Source: Flavobacterium sp. 5
GTDB lineage: Bacteria; Bacteroidota; Bacteroidia; Flavobacteriales; Flavobacteriaceae
Direction of reading: 5' to 3'
NCBI RefSeq assembly: GCF_002813295.1
Contig: NZ_PHUE01000001.1
Coordinates: forward strand, 248,001 to 312,000
Length of the DNA stretch: 64,000 nucleotides
Numbering within the stretch: position 1 is the stretch's first letter; each line of letters opens with the position of its first letter. Shown here one piece after another: positions 20,101 to 27,594 of this stretch. The position numbers and the translations under genes were made by a program. Below the pieces are notes generated by a model. It was not told the origin of the DNA. It did not search any database and worked only from the letters and a program-made list of their open reading frames with translations.

Positions 20101-20260
20101 TTACGGGGTCCTGTAAATAGATGGTTTCTGCATAACTATTTCCAGTGCAGAGCAACAGAAATAGCAAACAAATAAATCCAACCTTACTAAACTTTAATTT
20201 ACACAAGGTAAATAAGCTCAGTTGAGTTGTTGACATTTTCCAAGTCGTTTTAATTTTCAT
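17114..20260 (-). CDS. SusC-family TonB-dependent outer-membrane oligosaccharide transporter
   Basis: 1048 residues: N-terminal export signal (to about SYAE), carboxypeptidase-D regulatory-like domain (ITGKVTDSKGVSLPNATVFEKGTKNAVTTDFDG type), TonB-box/plug region with the SusC hallmark VVVVGYGTMKK, IRGISTFAGGQNPLVLVDGI and DAAAGAVYGVRGANGVILI, then a long beta-barrel ending GLDISL. It imports oligosaccharides across the outer membrane with TonB energy. It heads the operon with susD and a susE-like gene. Unlike the SusC at 33818, it has no STN domain and there is no sigma/anti-sigma pair beside it, so its regulator is not visible in the window. Confidence 0.97.
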   Translation of the reverse strand: MKIKTTWKMSTTQLSLFTLCKLKFSKVGFICLLFLLLCTGNSYAETIYLQDPVKITGKVTDSKGVSLPNATVFEKGTKNAVTTDFDGSFTITVSSPQAILVFKYIGMKDTERPLNNATTINVQMADETNDLQTVVVVGYGTMKKASVVGAISSVKPSLLQVGTSRTLGNNLAGQVTGIMAVQRSGEPGYDQSDIKIRGISTFAGGQNPLVLVDGIERNLNDLDPSEIESFSVLKDAAAGAVYGVRGANGVILINTKRGFVGTPKIQVRTEFSIQEPTKLPKFIGAAPYMSLLNELAVDSGKVEPYSADRIAKTANKYDPDLYPDVNWVDEITKDYAYTSRTNLNIAGGSEILRYALTASYYSEKGMLAADPKLSYDTETRLNRANIRSNVDVNLSKTTLFRLNIGGFLQNLNKGNSSTDDLFNTAFETTPFAHPAVYSDGTFPKVINRPNPWAMSTQQGFYKLSGSKIESLASLEQDFKSITPGLKAKFTYAFDSFSENKVERGKSPNYYDVATKRDLDGSLIHSIQSYGQDYLGFNKDYEHDYFGNKRIYLEANVSYSHAFGKHDVTGLLLYNQDSYDDGTPPQAFKHQGLAGRASYTFDRKYVGEVNFGYNGSENFAKGQRYGFFPSVSMGWIASEEKFMESLKDVFNKIKLRGSYGLAGNDNIGGNRRFAYQTTISDNNNSDYNWGTGQGVKYEGIEEGEIGVTNLTWEKVAKTDIGLELGILNTIDLTVDVFQDKRKDILIRRNTVPTQAGFINAPFANIGKMENKGFEVALNFNKQITPDFFMSWRANFTFVENKVTEKDEADTVKGTYRSATGISHNTLYGYIATGLYTKEDFVSDNVLAPGIAIPQFGVAVRPGDIKYEDRNSDGKIDGLDQGFIGGTTDPQIVYGFGNTSKYKQFDFSFFFQGIAKSERIIGGSTFIPGSGEGTLGNIYGNYQDRWTEENPNQDVFYPRLSYGPNINNALPSTWWKKDMSFGRLKSMEFGYSLKKNTAEKMRLQGLRVYVSGNNLWYISNFKLWDPELDTSNGLKYPSTKSVLFGLDISL

Positions 20261-21164
20261 TTGAGTTTGATTTTTTTTTGGTTGTTAATTAGTTGGGTTG
20301 TTTTAAATTAAAAAATGACTTTTTATAGACTTTATAGTATTCAAATTATAAATAGCATTACAACTACCTAAAAAGGTCTTAAACTTTATAATTTTGGATA
20401 CATATTAAATTATTAAGGCTTTTTTTATTAATACTATAATTTATATCACTAAAAAATATCATTTTAATTTTTGACCAAATTAGGATATAGATAACATAAT
20501 TTTAGTCCCATTTTGTTTCATAATTATGTTCAAATGGTTCATACAGCCCTTAAAAACACTAGGAAAATGTAATATGAATCAAAACAAACGCTTATGGCAC
20601 AAATGGAAGGGTAATTTTTAACGAAAAAATTAACAAAACGATAACAAACCATAAAATATTCATAATAAAGGAATTGATTACACTTTAATTTTTATCCCCT
20701 ACAGTTTTTGCAAAACCTATTATTTTAAACATTATATCGATGAAATGGTTAATCGAATAATGAGGATCTCAAAGGTTTTTAATCGTTTAGTACTAAAGAA
20801 AATTTGAAACTTTTTTATAACTGATAAGCACCCATTAAGATTTTTCGAAATGGAATAAACCAAAAAATAATATTTGGATAAAAACTAGACAAGGGAATGC
20901 AATCGTATGTTAAAAAGTTAGAAAAAAAATCACTTTTATACGAAACACTTAATGATATAGATCATTATTTATGGAGTGAATTATGGTATTTTCTTTATAC
21001 TCAATTGATAACAAAAGTCATGCTAAAAAAAAGATGTATTAACATTAACCTTTTTCTATTTAAAAACAACAATTGTTATTTCTTAAAACCATAAAAAAAA
21101 ATAAACAAATAATGTTTATAAATGGATAACATTTTAATTTAAAATCTATAACAATATTTTTAAA
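20261..21164. other. 904-bp intergenic region upstream of susC
   Basis: This very AT-rich region lies between the stop of the GH43 gene (21165) and the susC start (20260), and must carry the susC promoter. I find no perfect LacI-type operator. A 12-bp palindrome TTTAGTACTAAA at 20786-20797 contains two operator half-sites in the wrong spacing. A weak hairpin with T-run (about 21083-21134) may end the GH43 transcript. The only longer plus-strand frame (20897-21094) shows no protein family character. The length suggests a long leader or lost genes. Confidence 0.35.
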
Positions 21165-22160
21165 TTATTTAATCAAATGTTGTTTTACTCCTTCGTTAGT
21201 TATAGCAACGGGGTTTATCAAACCATTTTCATCAAAATGCATTTCTTCTATACAAGTTTCTCTAGAGTTTGCATCAGTTTCGGTAAGCGGCCGTCTATGG
21301 TAGACAATATAATAATTATCCGAATTTGGTGTTTTTATAACGGAATGATGCCCCGCTCCTCTCGCAATTTTCGGATCCTGTTCTAAAATTTTTCCAATTC
21401 TTTTGAATGGTCCCATTGGAGAATCTGAAATAGCGTAAGCCACACAATAATCAGGACCTGTCCAACCTCCTTCAGACCACATGAAATAATATTTATTGTT
21501 TCTAATAAACATAAATGGACCCTCAACATAATTTTCAGGTGTAATTTCTTTGAAAACAGTTTTGTCTTCAAAAGGAACAAAACCAGTAAAATCAGCCTTT
21601 AATTTTGCAATATTACAATGTTTCCATCCTCCATAAATTAAATAACATTGCCCGTCTTTATCTTTAAATACAAACTGATCAATTGGCTGTGCACCATTAT
21701 AAAATTTATCAACTAATGGTTTACCTAAATAATCTTTGTAAGGCCCTTCTGGTTTTGATGCAACAGCAACACCAATCCCTCCTATTTCGTTATCATTCTG
21801 AATGTCATTTGCTCCAAAAAATAAGAAATATTTATTTTTATGTTTAATAATCGAAGGTGCCCATATTGCTCTATTTGCCCATTTTACATTTGAGGTATCT
21901 AAAATTTTGGCATGTTTTGTCCAATGTGTTAAATCTTTTGAAGAAAAAGCATCCAAAAAAACTTGTTTTTCATAAGGAGCTGAAAAAGTTGGGTAAATCC
22001 AATAGGTCTTATCAAAAATAATTCCTTCAGGGTCAGCGTACCAACCTTTAAATATAGGGTTGTTCTTTTTTATATTATTAACAACTTTTTCTTGCGCAAT
22101 TGTTTTACAGCAAGAAATAACAATAAGAAGAGAGAATAAAACTTGTTTCATCGTTTTCAT
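21165..22160 (-). CDS. GH43 family glycoside hydrolase (single domain)
   Basis: 331 residues from the ATG at 22160; the longer frame to a TTG at 22181 is unlikely because that codon lies inside the -7 box (22179-22186). Signal peptide (MKTMKQVLFSLLIVISC...IAQ), then one GH43 propeller with base D43 in YADPEG, pKa-tuner D161 in IDQFVF and acid E213 in VEGPF. The residue spacing resembles the two large GH43 enzymes, but without binding modules or a sorting domain, so it probably works in the periplasm on imported oligosaccharides. Specificity (arabinoside, xyloside or galactoside) is not determined. It is a single-gene unit under a LacI-type operator. Confidence 0.92.
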   Translation of the reverse strand: MKTMKQVLFSLLIVISCCKTIAQEKVVNNIKKNNPIFKGWYADPEGIIFDKTYWIYPTFSAPYEKQVFLDAFSSKDLTHWTKHAKILDTSNVKWANRAIWAPSIIKHKNKYFLFFGANDIQNDNEIGGIGVAVASKPEGPYKDYLGKPLVDKFYNGAQPIDQFVFKDKDGQCYLIYGGWKHCNIAKLKADFTGFVPFEDKTVFKEITPENYVEGPFMFIRNNKYYFMWSEGGWTGPDYCVAYAISDSPMGPFKRIGKILEQDPKIARGAGHHSVIKTPNSDNYYIVYHRRPLTETDANSRETCIEEMHFDENGLINPVAITNEGVKQHLIK

Positions 22161-22178
22161 GTTTGTAATAATGCTAAG

Positions 22179-22202
22179 CAAACATACTAAACCGATTTAG
22201 CA
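22179..22202 (-). promoter_or_regulatory. LacI-type operator overlapping the -7 box of the GH43 gene
   Basis: On the minus strand the operator reads TGCTAAATCGGTTTAGTA (22185-22202). Its final TA is also the first TA of a -7 box, TATGTTTG (22179-22186), which matches the Bacteroidota consensus TAnnTTTG exactly. A TTG about 20 nt further upstream could be the -33 element. A repressor bound here would block RNA polymerase directly. Transcription would begin near 22174, leaving a short leader before the ATG at 22160. Confidence 0.75.
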
Positions 22203-22271
22203 AAAACAAGATTTATTTTATTTTAAATATTTTTAAAATAATTATACCGTTAAAATAATATCAAATTAGCA

Positions 22272-22305
22272 CATTGGGTGTAATTCAGTTTTTTTTATTT
22301 TTTAA
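22272..22305. repeat. 34-bp direct repeat, copy 1
   Basis: Begins CATTGGGTGTAATTCA and matches 31 of 34 bases with 22683-22716. The two copies bracket the tandem repeat array. Confidence 0.7.
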
Positions 22306-22415
22306 CCACATAGCAACATAGATTTTATAAATTTTTAAAGGTAATTTACTTAATTGGAGATAAACATAACTATATAAACCCAACTGGCTAAAATGATATT
22401 TTAACACAATTAAAA

Positions 22416-22673
22416 TTATACTTTTTATATAAAACAATTATACTTTTTGTATAAATCATTTATACTTTTTGTATAAAACAATTATACTTTTTGTATAAAT
22501 CATTTATACTTTTTATATAAAACAATTATACTTTTTGTATAAAACAATTATACTTTTTGTATAAATCATTTATACTTTTTATATAAAACAATTATACTTT
22601 TTGTATAAAACAATTATACTTTTTGTATAAATCATTTATACTTTTTATATAAATATTATATACTTTTTGTATA
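22416..22673. repeat. 22-bp tandem repeat array: 12 palindromic boxes in exact phase
   Basis: Twelve copies of TATAC-TTTTT-(G/A)TATA, an inverted repeat with 5-bp arms around five T residues, start every 22 bp from 22417 to 22659 without one base of drift. Eight copies are perfect palindromes (GTATA) and four have ATATA. The joining bases are AAACAAT or AATCATT. Their order gives a 66-bp higher-order pattern in the right half. The period equals about two helical turns, so all boxes face one side of the helix. The array lies downstream of lacI and 230-510 bp upstream of the GH43 operator. Its function is unknown to me; candidates are a protein-binding array, curved DNA, or (if transcribed) a row of small hairpins. 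Confidence 0.9.
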
Positions 22674-22682
22674 ATTAAAACT

Positions 22683-22716
22683 CATTGGGTGTAATTCAAT
22701 TTCTTTCATTTTTTAA
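22683..22716. repeat. 34-bp direct repeat, copy 2 (overlaps the lacI stop codon)
   Basis: Differs from 22272-22305 at three positions. It includes the stop codon of the LacI gene (22713-22715), so copy 1 may derive from a duplicated end of that gene. Confidence 0.7.
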
Positions 22717-23762
22717 AATTGAACCTTAAAGATTTCTTTTGAAACAGATGATTCTCTTATTTTTAATTCAGCTTGAAGTGAAATATTTTTAACTTTTTCA
22801 TTTTTAACCTCTTTATTTTTCAAGAGTTGTAATAAAAGTTTCATCAATTCATTACTAATTTCAGTCAAAGGCTGAGAAACTGCAGTTATTGTAGGATTGT
22901 AGATTTTAAAAAATTCATTATCATCAAAAGTGATAATTCCTAAATCATGAATTAAATGAGATGCATTTTCTTTAAAAACTTCTAAACCAGACTGAGTAAG
23001 ATAATTAGTTGCAAAAAAAACAGCATCTAACTTTTTATATTTATCTATGAAGTTTTTTATAGATGATTTACATATTCCATTGCCTGTCCCATTATATGGA
23101 ATTTTTAGAATAAATTTATTCAAGTTACAATCATTTATAGCTTTTTCATATCCTAATAAACGATCCTGCATTTGTGTCTGATCAGAATCAGTTGTAATAA
23201 AGCCAATGTTTTTAAAACCGTTTTGAATTAAATGACTAGTTGCATTAAAAGCAGCTTCATTATTATCAATAACAACACTATTACATTCTAATCCAGTAAA
23301 ATATCTATCTAATAAAACTACTGGTATATTATCATCTATTAATTCTTGAATTGAACTTTTTATTCCTGGTGAAGGAACAATGATAAAACCATCTACTTGT
23401 CTGAATTTAAACAAAGTAATAAGATCATTTGACTTTTCGTCGTCATTTTCATTACTGCAAAAAATTACTTTATACCCTTTTTCATATGCGATATCTTCTA
23501 TTATGCGAGCTAATTTAGAGAAGAAACTGTTCGAAATATCTTCGACCATAAAAACCAATAATTTTGATTTACCTGTTCTAAGACTTTGTGCAATTTGATT
23601 TGGTTTATAATTTACTTCTTTAGCATAATCTAAAACCTTTTGAGTTAGTAATTTGGAAATATGTTTTTCATTAGCCTTCCCATTCAATACAAAAGAAACT
23701 GTCGTGACAGAAATGTTAAGATTTGTCGCAATAGTTTTTATAGATACCGCCTTTTTTTTCAT
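22713..23762 (-). CDS. LacI-family transcriptional regulator
   Basis: 349 residues. An N-terminal LacI helix-turn-helix (residues 6-30, VSIKTIATNLNISVTTVSFV) and hinge helix (YKPNQIAQSLRTGKS) are followed by a periplasmic-binding-protein-like effector domain (from about 67) with the typical VDGFIIVPSP, VVLLDRY, GFITTDSD and GIITFDDN segments. Recognition helix and hinge are identical to those of the paralogue at 39446-40477, which predicts the same operator, while the effector domains differ more. It is a single-gene unit; the likely targets are the TACTAAA palindromes of this window. The inducer is unknown, presumably a sugar or sugar phosphate. Confidence 0.95.
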   Translation of the reverse strand: MKKKAVSIKTIATNLNISVTTVSFVLNGKANEKHISKLLTQKVLDYAKEVNYKPNQIAQSLRTGKSKLLVFMVEDISNSFFSKLARIIEDIAYEKGYKVIFCSNENDDEKSNDLITLFKFRQVDGFIIVPSPGIKSSIQELIDDNIPVVLLDRYFTGLECNSVVIDNNEAAFNATSHLIQNGFKNIGFITTDSDQTQMQDRLLGYEKAINDCNLNKFILKIPYNGTGNGICKSSIKNFIDKYKKLDAVFFATNYLTQSGLEVFKENASHLIHDLGIITFDDNEFFKIYNPTITAVSQPLTEISNELMKLLLQLLKNKEVKNEKVKNISLQAELKIRESSVSKEIFKVQF

Positions 23763-24068
23763 CTGTAATACTTCTAAAATATTTTTAAATTACAAGTTCA
23801 ATTTTAATCAATAATCATAAAAAAATTGAACAAATAGATGCTATAAAAATAACAAAAGCATATATATTAGATTAATAGTATAACCTCAATAGACAATAGT
23901 ATTTTGACAATAAATAAATTATCTCCTAAAGTCATTTTACAAAGTAACGATATCATCTTAGTTGAAAATACTTAGTATTAAAAACAAAACGACATTTAAC
24001 GGATTAACAAAATATTCACGTTGAAGACAAACTAGGACATTGCCCTATTACTTTCGATTACTTCAAAA
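23763..24068. other. 306-bp intergenic region upstream of lacI
   Basis: It contains an inverted repeat GTTCAATTTT (23796-23805) and AAAATTGAAC (23822-23831), 34 bp upstream of the lacI start, which may be an autoregulatory or other regulator site. A 6-bp hairpin (24033-24047) lies 22 nt after the stop of the transporter gene and lacks a T-run, so it is at best a weak terminator. I see no coding trace. Confidence 0.45.
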
Positions 24069-25394
24069 CTACTTTGTTTGCAGACTTTCAGATAATTCTT
24101 CTAAAGTTCTTCCTTTGGTTTCAGGCATTTTAAAGAAAACCCAAAACAATTGAAACACCATCATAATACAAAAAATGCTAAATACGGTAGTCGCTCCAAT
24201 TTCTTTGAATAAAAATGGAATAAAAGAAGGAATTAACGCGGCTAAAACCCAATGAACAGATGTTCCAAAAGAAGTTCCCGCTGCTCTAAGTTTGTTTGGA
24301 AATACTTCGGAAATAAAAACCCAAATAACCGAACCTTGACCAATGGCATGCGAGGCTATAAATAAAAAGAAAAATAACGGTACTGCCATTCCTTTCCATT
24401 CATTATAAAAAGCTAAAGTTACTAAGCCCAACGAGATGATATATCCAAAAGAACCTATGTACATTAAAGTTTTCCTACCGTATTTATCAATTAAAGAGAT
24501 TCCAATTAATGTAAAAATCAAATTAACCAACCCAATTCCAATACTGCTAAAAAGCGAAGCTGATTTTTCTAGACCTGCCAATTCAAAAATTCGTGGAGCA
24601 TAGTATAAAAAAGCATTAATCCCTGAAAACTGATTGAATAAGGCTATGAAGAAAGCGAGCATCAATGGCTTTCTATATTTTTTTATAAAAATAGATTCAT
24701 TTTGAACTTCTTTCAGGCTTTCATTTTCCATAGCTCCAATTTCTAAATCAACCTCTTTATCTGTATGTACTTGTTTCAAAATAGTAATTGCTTTTTCATA
24801 CTCTTTTTTGTATTCATACAACCAACGAGGACTTTCAGGAATTCCAAAAACAAGTAAAGTATAAATCAAAGCTGGTACCATTTGCACACCTAACATCCAG
24901 CGCCAAGCATTAGCCCCGAAGTCCTGTAACAAATAGTTAGACAAAAAGGCAATTAATATTCCGAACACAATATTAAATTGGTACAATGCTACCAATTTCC
25001 CTCTGTCTTTTGCTGGAGCAATTTCAGAAACATAGGTTGGCGCTGCTATTGTTGAAGCTCCTATTCCTAAGCCACCTAGAAAACGAAAAAACGAAAAAAT
25101 AATGGCGTTATCTGCAAAAGCTGTTCCTATAGAGGAAAGGAAAAACAAAACACCAATTACTATTAATGTTTTCTTTCTACCTAATCTATTAGTCGGAATT
25201 GCTCCAAAAATAGCTCCAATTACGGTTCCCCATAATGCCGAAGACATAACTACCAATCCATGATATAAATCGGAAGTATTCCATAATTGTTGCAATTGCT
25301 TGTCAGCCCCAGAAATTACCACAGTATCAAAACCGAATAAAAAACCTGCTAATGCTACTACAATAGACCAGTACACTATTTTTTTATTTTTCAT
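24069..25394 (-). CDS. MFS sugar porter, proton symporter type
   Basis: 441 residues with about 12 membrane helices. The sugar-porter signatures are all present: RLGRKKT after helix 2, PESPRWLYEY before the central loop, QFSGINAFLYYAPRIF in helix 7, DKYGRKTLM, and PETKGRTLEELSESL at the C-terminus. It resembles XylE-type proton symporters and would carry a monosaccharide across the inner membrane. It lies 74 bp downstream of the GH97 gene with no strong terminator between, so it is probably co-expressed and takes up the sugar which GH97 and the nearby GH2 release. Which sugar (galactose, glucose, xylose or arabinose) cannot be decided from sequence. Confidence 0.94.
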   Translation of the reverse strand: MKNKKIVYWSIVVALAGFLFGFDTVVISGADKQLQQLWNTSDLYHGLVVMSSALWGTVIGAIFGAIPTNRLGRKKTLIVIGVLFFLSSIGTAFADNAIIFSFFRFLGGLGIGASTIAAPTYVSEIAPAKDRGKLVALYQFNIVFGILIAFLSNYLLQDFGANAWRWMLGVQMVPALIYTLLVFGIPESPRWLYEYKKEYEKAITILKQVHTDKEVDLEIGAMENESLKEVQNESIFIKKYRKPLMLAFFIALFNQFSGINAFLYYAPRIFELAGLEKSASLFSSIGIGLVNLIFTLIGISLIDKYGRKTLMYIGSFGYIISLGLVTLAFYNEWKGMAVPLFFFLFIASHAIGQGSVIWVFISEVFPNKLRAAGTSFGTSVHWVLAALIPSFIPFLFKEIGATTVFSIFCIMMVFQLFWVFFKMPETKGRTLEELSESLQTK

Positions 25395-25468
25395 TTTGCC
25401 TTTTTAATTAGTTAATTTATATTTTTACGAATTATCCATTATGCTTATTAACAACTAAACATTCAATA

Positions 25469-27418
25469 TTATTTTTTCGGTGTTAACCTTGCTGCCCAGC
25501 CACCATTTTTTACCATTTTAATGAAAATAACCTGCTCCTGTTTTACAAGTCTTTGTTGTTTTTTATAATCCATTGCTTGTCTTCCTGCATTAATTCCATC
25601 TTCAAAAGAGGTCATATCATATTCTTTATTTTTATCTAAAAAATCAAGTTTAACTTTAAATTCTCTGTTCTCTTGACTTCCATTGTTTATACCTCCGATA
25701 AACCATTGATCTCCTTTTCGTTTAGCTATTAAAGCATATTCACCAGCTTTGGCTTCAAGAGCAATTGTCTCATCCCAAGTGGTAGGCACCTGAGTTATAA
25801 ATTCAGTACATTCTTTGTTTTGGTAATAATTGGTTGGATTATCAGCAAGCATTTGTAAACCACTTTCAAAAACCACATATAATGCCATCTGAAACGCTCT
25901 GGTACCCATACCTGCGGAATTTGGTCTCTCACTACGATATACTTCAGGCTGCATGTTTATCATGGCACCAGGCGTAAAATCCATTGGTCCTACAGCGTTT
26001 CTCATAAAAGGCAGGTATAAACTATTACTAACTGTTGCTCCTCCCATTTGTTCCAATCCTCTAACACCTTCATAAGAAAGAAGATTTGGGTAAGCATATT
26101 CTAAACCTGCTGGTTTGAATGATCCATGAAAATCGACAAACATTTTGTATTTGGCAGCTTCTTTTACTACTCTTTCATAATAATTCACCATCCATTGATC
26201 GCTGCGATCCATAAAATCAATTTTTACTCCTGCAATTCCCCAATCACTAAAAGTCTTGAATAAATCAAAATGATGCTCTACTGTAAGCCAAGTAAGCCAA
26301 AGTACAATCTTAACATTCTTCTTTTTACCATATTCAATAAGTTTAAACAAATCGATATTAGGATTTGGAGTAAATGGATCTGTAGTTGATTTTGCCCAGC
26401 CTTCATCCATAATAATATAAGATATGCCAAAATTAGAAGCAAAATCTATATAGTACTTATACGTTTCTTCATTATAACCCGACACAAAATCTACATGATA
26501 TGGAGACGCATCATTCCACCATTCCCAACTGACCTGACCTGGTTTTATCCATGAAGGGTCTTTTATTTTATTAGCCTCGGCTAAATTATAAGTCATGGTA
26601 TTTTCTAAGAGCTGTTTGTCTTCTTTGGTTATTACAAAATAACGCCATGGAAAATTCCTTTTACCAGCTGTCTTTGCTATATAATTGGCATGCGAAGTAA
26701 TTTTCATACTGCGATCACCTTCGTCCTCAAAAGTTAATGGAACTTTAGGGAAAACACCTTTCATCTTATTTGGCGCAATTCCTTTTAAAAACATGGCTGG
26801 GTAATCCGTAAGATTAGACTCGGAAATTAATATTTTATGATCCTGTGCCGTATTAAGAAGTACAGGCAGAGTAGCCATTTTAGTTTGAGAATTAAAATCC
26901 TGAGTATTCATTTTAGAATAAGCATCTTCATATGATGTCTTAAAAGATCCCACTTGTTGAAGATGAGCTGTAAAATTAGTCGGCGTATTTACTATAAATT
27001 CTTCATCAAAAATTTCAGAATCTGTTTGTTTTAAATCAGTAATAAAACGGTAAGCAACCCCATTGTTATAAGCTCTAAACTCTACACTATAATTATCTTT
27101 AAAATTTAGTTTTAAAGTATTGTAATGATTAGTAACTGTACTAAATTTTAGCGGAACTACTGGTTTGTCTTGTTTGTTAACTTGTTCTGCTTTTTTTCCT
27201 ATTAGTTTGGGTTGTTTTCCTAAAACCTGATCTTTAAGTTTTAAGTTTAAACTGTTATTTTCAAAAATTTTCTCATTACCTAAAAACACAGAATAGGTAA
27301 TACTGTCTTTTAGATTAATCTGAATTTTTATGCTTCCATCTGGGGAAGAGAGAATTTCCTTTTGAGCAAAAATGTTCACTGAAAAGAACATGAGAAATAA
27401 AAATATGAATTGTTTCAT
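25469..27418 (-). CDS. GH97 glycoside hydrolase, probably retaining alpha-galactosidase type
   Basis: 649 residues, normal for GH97. Signal peptide to NIFAQ, N-terminal beta-super-sandwich (to about 280), a catalytic barrel from WEWWNDAS onward, and a short C-terminal sandwich. The barrel has IMDEGWAK, LWLTW and GVKIDFMDRSDQ. The Asp in KIDFMD (about D401) corresponds to the position where retaining GH97 alpha-galactosidases carry the nucleophile; inverting SusB-type alpha-glucosidases use glutamates elsewhere. I therefore favour alpha-galactosidase, as an inference from the motif. It probably works in the periplasm. Its promoter and operator lie about 160 bp upstream, and the leader contains the remains of a GH3 gene. 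Confidence 0.92.
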   Translation of the reverse strand: MKQFIFLFLMFFSVNIFAQKEILSSPDGSIKIQINLKDSITYSVFLGNEKIFENNSLNLKLKDQVLGKQPKLIGKKAEQVNKQDKPVVPLKFSTVTNHYNTLKLNFKDNYSVEFRAYNNGVAYRFITDLKQTDSEIFDEEFIVNTPTNFTAHLQQVGSFKTSYEDAYSKMNTQDFNSQTKMATLPVLLNTAQDHKILISESNLTDYPAMFLKGIAPNKMKGVFPKVPLTFEDEGDRSMKITSHANYIAKTAGKRNFPWRYFVITKEDKQLLENTMTYNLAEANKIKDPSWIKPGQVSWEWWNDASPYHVDFVSGYNEETYKYYIDFASNFGISYIIMDEGWAKSTTDPFTPNPNIDLFKLIEYGKKKNVKIVLWLTWLTVEHHFDLFKTFSDWGIAGVKIDFMDRSDQWMVNYYERVVKEAAKYKMFVDFHGSFKPAGLEYAYPNLLSYEGVRGLEQMGGATVSNSLYLPFMRNAVGPMDFTPGAMINMQPEVYRSERPNSAGMGTRAFQMALYVVFESGLQMLADNPTNYYQNKECTEFITQVPTTWDETIALEAKAGEYALIAKRKGDQWFIGGINNGSQENREFKVKLDFLDKNKEYDMTSFEDGINAGRQAMDYKKQQRLVKQEQVIFIKMVKNGGWAARLTPKK

Positions 27419-27466
27419 TAAATTAAGTTTTAAAAATTATTGAATGAACTTATGTATTATTTAGCT

Positions 27467-27570
27467 TTAATTTACTTTAACTACTTTTTTCAACTTAACA
27501 TCTTGTGACGAAGAACCAATTAGAATTCCAAATTCGCCTGGATCAAATCCAAAAGCTTTTAACTTAACAA
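27467..27570 (-). pseudogene. Remnant of a GH3 gene (last 34 codons of the Fn3-like domain)
   Basis: Read on the minus strand, this stretch encodes VKLKAFGF followed by DPGEFGILIGSSSQDVKLKK and ends VVKVN with a TAA at 27467-27469. The pattern PGEF.(I/V)x(I/V)G.SS.D(V/I) is the hallmark of the C-terminal fibronectin-like domain of GH3 beta-glucosidases/xylosidases. There is no start codon and no other part of the gene. The fragment follows directly after the promoter/operator at 27571-27594, as if an internal deletion had removed the rest and joined promoter to tail. It now forms the leader of the GH97 transcript. Confidence 0.7.
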
Positions 27571-27594
27571 CAAACTTACTAAAACGTTTTAGTA
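27571..27594 (-). promoter_or_regulatory. Perfect LacI-type operator overlapping a -7 box (GH97 promoter)
   Basis: TACTAAAACGTTTTAGTA (27577-27594) is a perfect 18-bp palindrome. On the minus strand its last TA begins the -7 box TAAGTTTG (27571-27578), an exact TAnnTTTG match. The start of transcription would lie near 27566, giving GH97 a leader of about 150 nt. This arrangement is the same as at 22179-22202 and 58092-58115. Confidence 0.78.

Noticed and set aside
20574..20621. Short plus-strand frame MNQNKRLWHKWKGNF as possible leader peptide
   Set aside because: It points away from susC and no gene follows on that strand.
20786..20797. TTTAGTACTAAA as a further LacI operator
   Set aside because: The half-sites are in reversed order and overlap, so the spacing does not fit the NCGN-centred operator.
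20897..21094. 65-codon plus-strand frame in the susC upstream region
   Set aside because: Rich in Leu, Lys, Asn and Tyr as expected from AT-rich random DNA; no recognisable domain, and no support from context.
22160..22181. TTG start at 22181 for the GH43 gene
   Set aside because: This codon overlaps the -7 box and would lie upstream of the predicted transcription start; the ATG at 22160 gives a normal signal peptide.
22387..22397. GCTAAAATGAT as an operator half-site next to the tandem array
   Set aside because: Only one arm matches; the other arm (ATTTTAA) has lost the TTTAGCA pattern.
22416..22673. CRISPR array
   Set aside because: The 22-bp units are contiguous with only two kinds of 7-bp joining sequence; there are no unique spacers and no cas genes.
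22272..22716. Insertion sequence bounded by 34-bp direct repeats
   Set aside because: No transposase frame between the repeats and no terminal inverted repeats.
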